33,629 nucleotides of DNA from an uncultured Bacteroidales bacterium (lineage in GTDB: Bacteria > Bacteroidota > Bacteroidia > Bacteroidales > UBA932). The position numbers and the translations under genes were made by a program. Positions within the stretch are counted from its first letter, which is position 1; the number at the start of each line of letters is the position of its first letter. The DNA is taken from assembly GCA_905233655.1 (NCBI GenBank), contig CAJOCS010000021.1:1782-35410 (forward strand), given 5' to 3'. The notes below the pieces were generated by a model, which was not told the DNA's origin, ran no database searches, and saw nothing but the letters and a program-made list of their open reading frames with translations. Below are positions 27,404-33,629 of the stretch, one piece after another.

Positions 27404-27412
27404 TTAAATTTG
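27381..27412 (+). promoter_or_regulatory. Promoter of the ompH-like/bamD/recN gene run
   Basis: TTG at 27381-27383 and TAAATTTG at 27405-27412 are separated by 21 bases, near the TTTG/TAnnTTTG consensus. The -7 box lies two bases beyond the pdxJ stop and 37 bases before the next ATG (27450). Confidence 0.6.
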
Positions 27413-27449
27413 CAGTCTTGACCGAAAACGAAAAAACAAACACAATAAG

Positions 27450-28070
27450 ATGAAAAAGACTCTAATAATCGCCGGCGTTATCGCCGCACTCAGCTTTGCC
27501 GCCTGCGAAAACGGCGGCACAACCGCACCTGCGGCAGTAAACTCCAACGACAGCACCGCCGTCGCCGGCAGCATCGTTTACTTCAACCTGGACGAAGTCA
27601 TGGCCGGCTACGACATGGCCAACGACCTCCAGTCCCGTTTCCAGACCAAGGCCAACAGCCTCCAGGCCGAATTCGACCGCCGGAGCAACAGCATCCAGCA
27701 CGATGCCAATGAATTCCAGAGCAAGGTAGACCGCGGCCTTCTCACCTCTTCGGTAGCCAACGCACAGCTCCAGAGGCTCCAGCAGAGGCAGAGCGAGTAC
27801 CAGCAGTACGTGGCCACCAAGAGCCAGGAACTCGGCCAGGAGCAGGAGGTTATGATGAACACCATCTACAACGCAATTGCCGAATACGTGAAGGCCTACA
27901 ACGAGGAGCACAACTTCGCCATGGTTCTCGCCACCACTGAGAATCTCACCAAGAATCTGATGCTGCCCGTGGTTACCGCCGATCCTGCACTCGACATCAC
28001 CCAGGAAATCCTGGACGGCCTCAACGCTCAGTACATCCTCGAGAAGCAGAACGCCAATAACAACAACTAG
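27450..28070 (+). CDS. OmpH/Skp-like lipoprotein
   Basis: The 206 residues begin with a lipoprotein signal (Cys19 in SFAACENGG). A low-complexity Thr/Ala/Ser linker and an OmpH-like region follow: SIVYFNLDEVMAGYD, a long coiled coil with many Gln (about 60-145), and a conserved return strand. It resembles the ompH product next to bamA but is membrane-anchored. It probably holds unfolded outer-membrane proteins at the membrane; that role is inferred. It ends in TAG and is followed after 5 bases by a glycosyltransferase gene. Confidence 0.88.
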   Translation: MKKTLIIAGVIAALSFAACENGGTTAPAAVNSNDSTAVAGSIVYFNLDEVMAGYDMANDLQSRFQTKANSLQAEFDRRSNSIQHDANEFQSKVDRGLLTSSVANAQLQRLQQRQSEYQQYVATKSQELGQEQEVMMNTIYNAIAEYVKAYNEEHNFAMVLATTENLTKNLMLPVVTADPALDITQEILDGLNAQYILEKQNANNNN

Positions 28071-28075
28071 GACGG

Positions 28076-29191
28076 ATGAGAATCGCCGTCCTGTCCAGTT
28101 TCTACCCCTTGAGGGGCGGTATTTCCCAGTTCAATGCCAGCATGCTGGCGGGACTGGGAAAATGGCATGATATGCGCGCATTCACATTCTCCAGACAGTA
28201 TCCAGGCCTGCTTTTCCCCGGAAAAACCCAGTATGTGGGGCCGGACGACAAGGCCATGCCAGTGGATTCGGTTCCCGTGGTCGACACGGCGAATCCCTTC
28301 ACCTGGATAAAGGCCGCACGCACCATCCGGGAATGGAAACCGGACCTCCTGATAATGAAATACTGGATGTCCTGGTTCGCCCCCTCGCTGGGCTGGGTGG
28401 AACGTCACGTGGGCTGCAAGTCCCTCACTGTCCTGGATAACGTGATTCCGCACGAACCGCACTGGTTCGACAAGCCCCTCACCAGGTATTTCCTGAACGG
28501 CTGCGACGGCTTCATCTCCATGTCCGGAAGCGTGACGGAGGACCTTCTTTCCCTTAAGAAAGACGCCCGTTACCTTCAGCTGTTCCATCCCCTGTACAGC
28601 CATTTCGGCGAGAAGCAGCCGCGCACCGCGGCATGTGAAAGCCTCGGGCTGGACCCGGCGAAGAAGACCATCCTCTTCTTCGGGCTCATCCGTCAGTACA
28701 AGGGGCTGGACATTCTGCTGGAAGCCTTCAGGGAGCTTCCCGAAGACTATCAGCTTGTAATTGCCGGGGAGCCTTACGGTTCCTTCGACCCTTACCAAAA
28801 AATCATCGACAGCCTTCCCGGCAGGGACAGGGTACACGTTTTTACCCGCTACATCCCCGACTCGGAAGTAAGTCCCTTCTTCAGCGCCGCCGACGTGTGC
28901 GTCCTCCCCTACCGGAGTGCCACCCAGAGCGGAATCAGCGCCATTTCCTACCACTTCGACCTCCCCATGATCGTTACCGACGTGGGAGGGCTGAAGGAAG
29001 CCGTGGGCGACTCCGGCACGGGAATTGTCGCATCAGCCCCGGACCCGGCGATAATCCGCAGCGAAATACTGCGCTATTTCGCCGGCGACTCCCTGCGCGA
29101 AGGCTTTGTGGAAGCCATCGGCAGGGAAAAGGAAAGGCTCGGATGGGAGAGGTTCTGCCTTGAACTCCTGAGCTTTGCCGAAACCCTATAA
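28076..29191 (+). CDS. GT4-family glycosyltransferase
   Basis: The 371-residue protein has a GT-B fold. Its N-terminal acceptor half opens with MRIAVLSSFYPLRGGISQF. The C-terminal donor half has ILFFGLIRQYKGLDILLEAF and a C-terminal active-site region PYRSATQSGISAISYHF followed by VTDVGG. In this subgroup the usual E-x7-E segment reads SATQSG instead. There is no signal peptide, so it acts at the cytoplasmic side. Donor and acceptor are unknown. It lies between genes for an OmpH-like protein and a LysM protein, with 5- and 10-base gaps, so it is cotranscribed with envelope genes. Confidence 0.9.
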   Translation: MRIAVLSSFYPLRGGISQFNASMLAGLGKWHDMRAFTFSRQYPGLLFPGKTQYVGPDDKAMPVDSVPVVDTANPFTWIKAARTIREWKPDLLIMKYWMSWFAPSLGWVERHVGCKSLTVLDNVIPHEPHWFDKPLTRYFLNGCDGFISMSGSVTEDLLSLKKDARYLQLFHPLYSHFGEKQPRTAACESLGLDPAKKTILFFGLIRQYKGLDILLEAFRELPEDYQLVIAGEPYGSFDPYQKIIDSLPGRDRVHVFTRYIPDSEVSPFFSAADVCVLPYRSATQSGISAISYHFDLPMIVTDVGGLKEAVGDSGTGIVASAPDPAIIRSEILRYFAGDSLREGFVEAIGREKERLGWERFCLELLSFAETL

Positions 29192-29201
29192 ACGAAAGAG
29201 A

Positions 29202-30839
29202 ATGAAACGCATTTTAGTCCTTACAGCCCTCCTGGCGGCACTCTTCAGCGGTGTCGCCCTCGCACAGGATTACGTTCCCACTCCGGTTACCGTTTCCCAG
29301 GAAAAGGTGCGCCTCAACGGGAAGGTCTACCTCTCCCATGTGGTGCTGGAGCGCCAGACTCTGTATGGCATCTCACAGGCCTACGGCGTGAGCGTGGAGG
29401 ATATCTACGAGGCGAACCCCACCCTCAGGGACACCGGGCTCCAGAAGAATGCCATCATTCTCATCCCCTACAGGGAGGCATCGGCCGACGAACTTCCCTA
29501 TATCGAGCACCGCGTACGCTGGTATGAGGATCTCAACGACATTGCTCGCCGCTACGGAGTTGGGATGCAGGAAATCATGGACCTGAACGGCATGACATCT
29601 CCGGACATTACCGCCCGCCAGATACTTAAAATCCCCCGCCAGGCCGGCACTGTGACCGCTCCGGCGGAACCTCCGGCACCAGTGGCCGAAGAACCGGCTC
29701 CAGTAGAGCCCGAAACGGCCCCCGAAGTGCCCGGTACGGATATTCCGGCCGTGGACGAAGATGCAAAGCCCGAAGAGGCCGAGCCCGGATTCTTCACCTA
29801 CACCGGAAAGAATTCCGTGGAGATGTCGCTCGTTCTTCCCCTAGGCGCATCCGGTAACATGGTGGGCACCAATATGGATTTCTATTCGGGTGTACTGATG
29901 GCCCTTCGCGAAATTGAGCGAAACGGCATTAACGTAAAGCTGAACGTATTCGACCTCAACGCCGGAATGCCCGCCATAGAGGTTCTCTGCCACAGCGACT
30001 TCGTGCTCGGCCCCGTTACCCCGAGGGATATAGAGGCCGTGCTCCAGAGGGTTGGCGGCCAGGTTCCAGTGATTTCCCCCCTCGACCAGAGGGCGGGCGC
30101 CCTGGGTGCGAATTACAGTCCTTTCATCCAGACACCGAGCCCCGCCGACACTCAGTATCAGGAGCTCTGCGAGTGGCTCTTTAGCGAGACCGGACAGAAC
30201 GACAACATAATCCTCATCACAGAAAAGAATGCCGTGAACTCCACGGCTGCGGTCGCTGCGAGAAGCATGCTCTCCCGCTTGGGCGTAAACTACGACATTC
30301 TCTCCTATGCGGTTGTGGAAGGGCGCGGTGTTCCCGCCACGCTTAACGAAAGGATGACCCGCGGCGGAGTGAACCGTGTCCTTGTGGCCTCGGAGAGCGA
30401 AGCCTTCATCGGCGATGTGATGCGCAATCTGGGCATCATGCTCTCGCGCGGTTTCGAGCTGGTGATGTATGCTCCCTCCAAGGTCCGCACCTTCGACACC
30501 ATCGACGGCAGCACCTACCATCAGGCATCGCTGCACATCTGCGCCAACTACTTCGCAGACTATAATTCCTCTGCGGTGAGGGATTTCGTATTCGCATACA
30601 GGGCCCTGTTCAACACCGAGCCTTCGCAGTTCGCCTTCCAGGGCTACGACACCGCCATGTTCTTCGTTACCCGCTGCGCCAAATACGGCAACGCCTGGCT
30701 CCGCATGCTGGGCGCCGAAAGGGTATCCGGCCTTCACACTGACTTCCAGTTCGTCGAGGACGGGGACGGCACCGTTTCCAACAGAGCCGTGCGCAGGATA
30801 ACGTTCAACCGCGACTACTCCACAACCATTTCAAGATAA
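29202..30839 (+). CDS. Two-LysM protein with type-I periplasmic-binding-like domain
   Basis: The start at 29202 (MKRILVLTALLAALFSG) is chosen over one 27 bases earlier, which would overlap the previous gene and hide the signal peptide (cleavage near residue 21). Two LysM domains (about 46-89 and 103-145) should bind peptidoglycan. A Pro/Glu/Ala-rich linker (about 146-205) leads to a domain of about 330 residues with the fold pattern of Leu/Ile/Val-type binding proteins (MSLVLPLGASGNMVG, then DFVLGPV, PVISPLDQ, FQGYDTAMF). No ABC permease or ATPase gene is nearby, so solute uptake is unlikely. The architecture recalls LpoA, whose C-terminal domain shares this fold; that comparison is inference. 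Its TAA overlaps the trxB ATG by one base. Confidence 0.85.
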   Translation: MKRILVLTALLAALFSGVALAQDYVPTPVTVSQEKVRLNGKVYLSHVVLERQTLYGISQAYGVSVEDIYEANPTLRDTGLQKNAIILIPYREASADELPYIEHRVRWYEDLNDIARRYGVGMQEIMDLNGMTSPDITARQILKIPRQAGTVTAPAEPPAPVAEEPAPVEPETAPEVPGTDIPAVDEDAKPEEAEPGFFTYTGKNSVEMSLVLPLGASGNMVGTNMDFYSGVLMALREIERNGINVKLNVFDLNAGMPAIEVLCHSDFVLGPVTPRDIEAVLQRVGGQVPVISPLDQRAGALGANYSPFIQTPSPADTQYQELCEWLFSETGQNDNIILITEKNAVNSTAAVAARSMLSRLGVNYDILSYAVVEGRGVPATLNERMTRGGVNRVLVASESEAFIGDVMRNLGIMLSRGFELVMYAPSKVRTFDTIDGSTYHQASLHICANYFADYNSSAVRDFVFAYRALFNTEPSQFAFQGYDTAMFFVTRCAKYGNAWLRMLGAERVSGLHTDFQFVEDGDGTVSNRAVRRITFNRDYSTTISR

Positions 30840-31765
30840 TGGAAAAGCTTCGCTGTCTCATACTGGGAGGAGGTCCCGCCGGATTCACGGCCGCAATTTA
30901 TGCGGCCAGGGCCAACCTCTCCCCCGTCCTGTACGAGGGAATTCAGCCCGGAGGGCAACTCACCACCACAACCATAGTCGAGAATTTCCCGGGATTCCCC
31001 GGAGGAGTCGACGCCAACACCCTCATGGACTCGATGCGTGAGCAGGCGCGCAGTTTCGGGGCCGATGTCCGCAGCGGAACCGCTACGGCCGCGGAACTCG
31101 GCGGCAGCCCTTTCCGCATCACTATTGACGGAGAGCACGAAATCCTTGCCGAGAGCCTCATAATCGCCACCGGCGCGAGCGCAAAGTATCTCGGCCTCCC
31201 TTCCGAGCAGAAATACAGGGGCGGCGGAGTCTCGGCCTGCGCAACCTGCGACGGTTTTTTCTTCCGCCGCAAAACCGTTGCCGTGGTGGGCGGAGGAGAC
31301 ACTGCCTGTGAAGATGCCCTCTACCTTTCATCCCTTGCGAAAAAGGTCTATATGATTGTGCGGAGGGATGTTTTCCGCGCTTCGAAAGCCATGCAGGATA
31401 AAGTGCTGGCAAAGGATAATATCGAGATTCTGTGGAACTGCAACACGCAGGAAGTCCTCGGAGACGGTTTCGGCGTCACCGGCGCAAGGCTGCTCCGCAA
31501 GGACGGCGTGGTGTTCGACATCGAAATCGACGGTTTCTTCCTCGCTATAGGGCACCATCCCAATTCCGAGCTCTTCGCCCCGTGGCTGGAGCTTGACGCC
31601 AATGGCTATATAGTTACGGAAAAGGGCAGTTCAAGGACAGCGATTCCGGGCGTATTCGCCGCCGGAGATGTTCAGGACCCTGTTTACAGACAGGCGGTTA
31701 CCGCTGCGGCTTCAGGCTGCATGGCGGCCCGCGACGCAGAAAAATTTCTTCTGGAAAAACAGTAA
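30839..31765 (+). CDS. trxB: Thioredoxin reductase
   Basis: This FAD enzyme transfers electrons from NADPH to thioredoxin. The 308 residues include the FAD motif GGGPAG (10-15), the redox pair CATC (134-137) in SACATCDG, the NADPH motif VVGGGDTACE (about 149-158), and the C-terminal FAD segment VFAAGDVQDPVYRQ. The length is normal. It is tightly packed between the LysM protein (1-base overlap) and bamD (3-base gap), so its expression is likely tied to envelope genes. Confidence 0.96.
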   Translation: MEKLRCLILGGGPAGFTAAIYAARANLSPVLYEGIQPGGQLTTTTIVENFPGFPGGVDANTLMDSMREQARSFGADVRSGTATAAELGGSPFRITIDGEHEILAESLIIATGASAKYLGLPSEQKYRGGGVSACATCDGFFFRRKTVAVVGGGDTACEDALYLSSLAKKVYMIVRRDVFRASKAMQDKVLAKDNIEILWNCNTQEVLGDGFGVTGARLLRKDGVVFDIEIDGFFLAIGHHPNSELFAPWLELDANGYIVTEKGSSRTAIPGVFAAGDVQDPVYRQAVTAAASGCMAARDAEKFLLEKQ

Positions 31766-31768
31766 AAG

Positions 31769-32596
31769 ATGATAAGACTGAGGACAATATCCGTAATTGC
31801 GCTGCTTATTGCCATATTCTCTTCGTGCAAGAGTGAATATGAGGTTCTGCTCATGTCCAACGACATCGATGCAAAGTATGCCGCCGCAATGGACTACTTC
31901 AACAACAAAAAATACCGCAAGGCGGCCGAACTCTTCGAATCCATGGCCGTGCTCACGAACGGAACCGCACGCGACGACACGGTCCAGTACTACTGGGGCC
32001 TGTCGAACTACCGCTACAGGGATTATTACACAGCCCAGTCGAACTTCACCCGTTTCCTGGAGAACTTCCCTCGCAGCCCCTTCGCCGGCGACGCCCAGTT
32101 CTACAGGCTGGACTGCATGTACCGTGGCACCTACCGCTATGAACTGGACCAGGCTCCGTCGAGGGCTTGCATCGCGGCCATCAACCAGTATGTCAGGGAG
32201 TACAATCCCGACCCGGGCAAGCTTGAGGCCTGCAACAGAATGACCGCAGACCTTCAGGACCGCATTGACCGCAAGGCCTTCGAGGCGGCGAAACAGTACT
32301 ACACCATGGAAGACTACCTGGCCGCCCATGTTGCCCTGAAAAACGTCCTCAAGGACAATGCCGACAACGGATACCGCGAGGAGGTCCTTTACTATACCGC
32401 CATGTCCTCTTATCATTACGCGCGCCTGAGCATGCCCACGAAGCAGAGGGAGAGGTATCTGGTATTCATCGACGACTACCTGAACTTCATCGGCGAGAAT
32501 CCCGACAGCGATCATCGCCGCGAACTGACCCCCCTGTATCAGAAGGTCCAGCGCCTCCTAGGCCGTGACGGTTCGGAACCCGCCCCCGCGGAATGA
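31769..32596 (+). CDS. bamD: BamD-like outer-membrane assembly lipoprotein
   Basis: BamD is the TPR lipoprotein partner of BamA. The 275-residue protein has a lipoprotein signal (Cys20 in FSSCKSEYE), then TPR-like helical repeats. These include YAAAMDYFNNKKYRKAAELF, the long YYWGLSNYRYRDYYTAQSNF unit and YEL-rich later repeats. The start LMSNDIDAKYAAA is typical of Bacteroidetes BamD. It lies upstream of rpoZ, as is usual in this phylum. Confidence 0.9.
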   Translation: MIRLRTISVIALLIAIFSSCKSEYEVLLMSNDIDAKYAAAMDYFNNKKYRKAAELFESMAVLTNGTARDDTVQYYWGLSNYRYRDYYTAQSNFTRFLENFPRSPFAGDAQFYRLDCMYRGTYRYELDQAPSRACIAAINQYVREYNPDPGKLEACNRMTADLQDRIDRKAFEAAKQYYTMEDYLAAHVALKNVLKDNADNGYREEVLYYTAMSSYHYARLSMPTKQRERYLVFIDDYLNFIGENPDSDHRRELTPLYQKVQRLLGRDGSEPAPAE

Positions 32597-32660
32597 AAAA
32601 TTTTTGAAACTATCCCGCGGAAAGCCTTGTACATATTATAGTGACAAGAAAAAAGACACT

Positions 32661-33002
32661 ATGGAAAACAAGAAAAAAATACCTGTAAACACCATTACCA
32701 GGGACATCCGCAACCTGGCCGCTCCCACCGGAAACATCTATGAATCCGTGGTTATCCTCTACAAGAGGGCAAATCAGATAGCACTTGCCGAGAAGAAGGA
32801 ACTCGTGAAGAAGCTCGAGGACTTCCGCAACGACCGCGACACCATGGAAGAAGTTTTCGAAAACAAGGAGCAGATTGAAATCTCCAAGTACTACGAGCGC
32901 CAGCCCAAACCGGACCTCGTGGCCATCTCCGAATTCGAGAACGGAGACCTCTATTACCGTAAGGCACAGAGCGCCAACCCCATCGACATCAAGAGCGAGT
33001 AA
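32661..33002 (+). CDS. rpoZ: RNA polymerase omega subunit (Bacteroidetes type)
   Basis: I chose ATG 32661 (MENKKKIPVNTITRD); the longer frame to 32565 would overlap the end of bamD. The 113-residue protein has the omega/Rpb6-like region GNIYESVVILYKRANQIA followed by a helix, and a C-terminal tail rich in charged and aromatic residues. Bacteroidetes omega proteins look this divergent, so context with bamD and recN helps. It assists assembly of the polymerase beta-prime subunit. It ends 12 bp before recN. A 64-base AT-rich gap precedes it, but I cannot place a good promoter there. Confidence 0.85.
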   Translation: MENKKKIPVNTITRDIRNLAAPTGNIYESVVILYKRANQIALAEKKELVKKLEDFRNDRDTMEEVFENKEQIEISKYYERQPKPDLVAISEFENGDLYYRKAQSANPIDIKSE

Positions 33003-33014
33003 AAGAGGCCAGCC

Positions 33015-33629
33015 ATGCTCCGCGGTCTCAGCATCTCCAATTACATTCTGATAGACTCTCTGGACATTCAGTTCCCGGAGGGTCTGGTCATTATTACTGG
33101 TGAGACCGGAGCCGGCAAATCCATTCTTCTCGGCGCCCTTTCCCTGGTCCTCGGTTCCAAGGCCGATGCCTCCATGATTGGCCCCTCCGGGGACAAATGC
33201 GTGGTGGAGGCCGAATGGGATATCCGGGGCAACTCCGCAGCCAAAGCCTTCCTCCGGGACAATGGTCTTGACGATACCGACGAACTGATTCTGCGCCGCG
33301 TAGTCTCGGCCACGGGCCGGAGCCGCAGTTTCGTAAATGACGAACCCGTGGCCCTGCCGGAGCTGCAGGAACTCGCGGCCCATCTTGTGGACATCCATTC
33401 CCAGCATCAGTCCCTGAAGCTTGCCCGGCCGGAATTCCGCCTGGACGCCCTCGACAGCTACTGCGCGGACGCAGCACTGAGGGAACGCTGCAGCCAGCTC
33501 TGGGATGCCTGGCAGAAGAGCCGCCGTACTCTGGAACAGCTTCGCGAAAAAATCCGCACAATCGACAGCGAACGCGACTACAAGCAGGCCCGCTGGGAGA
33601 AACTGGACAAGTCCCGCCTTGTCGAAGGA
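33015..33629 (+). CDS. recN: DNA repair protein RecN, 5' part (cut by window)
   Basis: RecN is an SMC-like ATPase acting in double-strand-break repair. The first 205 codons are present and open to the right edge. They start MLRGLSISNYILID and contain the Walker A motif GETGAGKS (29-36). RSFVNDEPVALPELQEL and VDIHSQHQSL follow, both characteristic of RecN, and the coiled coil begins. The rest, including Walker B, lies outside. In many Bacteroidetes a coaBC gene lies between rpoZ and recN; here recN follows rpoZ directly. Confidence 0.95.
   Translation, partial: MLRGLSISNYILIDSLDIQFPEGLVIITGETGAGKSILLGALSLVLGSKADASMIGPSGDKCVVEAEWDIRGNSAAKAFLRDNGLDDTDELILRRVVSATGRSRSFVNDEPVALPELQELAAHLVDIHSQHQSLKLARPEFRLDALDSYCADAALRERCSQLWDAWQKSRRTLEQLREKIRTIDSERDYKQARWEKLDKSRLVEG

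Noticed and set aside
28076..30839. GT4 plus LysM/binding-protein genes considered as a capsule locus or ABC importer
   Set aside because: There is no polymerase, flippase, other glycosyltransferase, permease or ATPase nearby; the context is outer-membrane and wall maintenance.
32597..32660. Promoter for rpoZ-recN in the 64-base gap
   Set aside because: A TTTG at 32603-32606 exists but no TAnnTTTG lies at the right distance; the evidence is too weak to call.

Overview
This is a 33.6-kb piece of a Bacteroidales chromosome, probably from an uncultured gut or rumen lineage with GC-rich genes. The evidence is a SusC/SusD pair, Bacteroidetes-type lipoprotein signals, the uppS-bamA-ompH and bamD-rpoZ-recN neighbourhoods, and several copies of the Bacteroidetes -7 promoter motif TAnnTTTG in the AT-rich gaps. 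The code is standard: TAG ends nadK, bamA, pdxJ and an ompH-like gene, with bamA keeping the expected C-terminal Phe before its TAG. I cannot name the genus.

Region 1 (1-14.6 kb, all minus strand, transcribed right to left) is a pectin utilisation locus. In transcription order it encodes a GH28 polygalacturonase, a CE12-CE8 esterase fusion, a GH105 unsaturated uronyl hydrolase, a PL1 pectate lyase, SusC, SusD, and a very long DUF4957/DUF5123-type surface lipoprotein that runs off the left edge. The four enzymes are linked by three ATGA stop/start overlaps, and a good promoter lies upstream of GH28. The planned logic is clear: PL1 and GH28 cut homogalacturonan, CE8 and CE12 remove methyl and acetyl esters, GH105 trims unsaturated oligosaccharides, SusC/D import them, and the surface protein binds the polymer. 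Four of the seven genes are broken: a +1 base in GH105, a 124-bp foreign, hairpin-rich segment in PL1, an exact 13-bp tandem duplication in susC, and an in-frame TAG in the surface protein. I see no such damage in the other 19 kb, so this is either a decaying or reversibly silenced PUL, or locally poor assembly.

Region 2 (14.6-20.5 kb) holds a phosphohexomutase and an M23/LysM peptidase on the plus strand. They converge with zero spacing on a minus-strand pair, a SLC13/DASS transporter and an outer-membrane porin-like barrel. An unknown 177-aa protein follows gdhA.

Region 3 (20.5-26.6 kb, minus) is nadK-uppS-bamA-ompH followed by gdhA: NAD phosphorylation, undecaprenyl carrier synthesis, outer-membrane assembly and ammonium assimilation.

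Region 4 (26.6 kb to the right edge, plus) is pdxJ, then a tight run: an OmpH-like lipoprotein, a GT4 glycosyltransferase, a LysM plus periplasmic-binding-fold protein, trxB, bamD, rpoZ and a recN cut off by the window. There is no RNA gene, CRISPR array, phage or insertion sequence that I can recognise, and no gap over 300 bases outside the broken genes.
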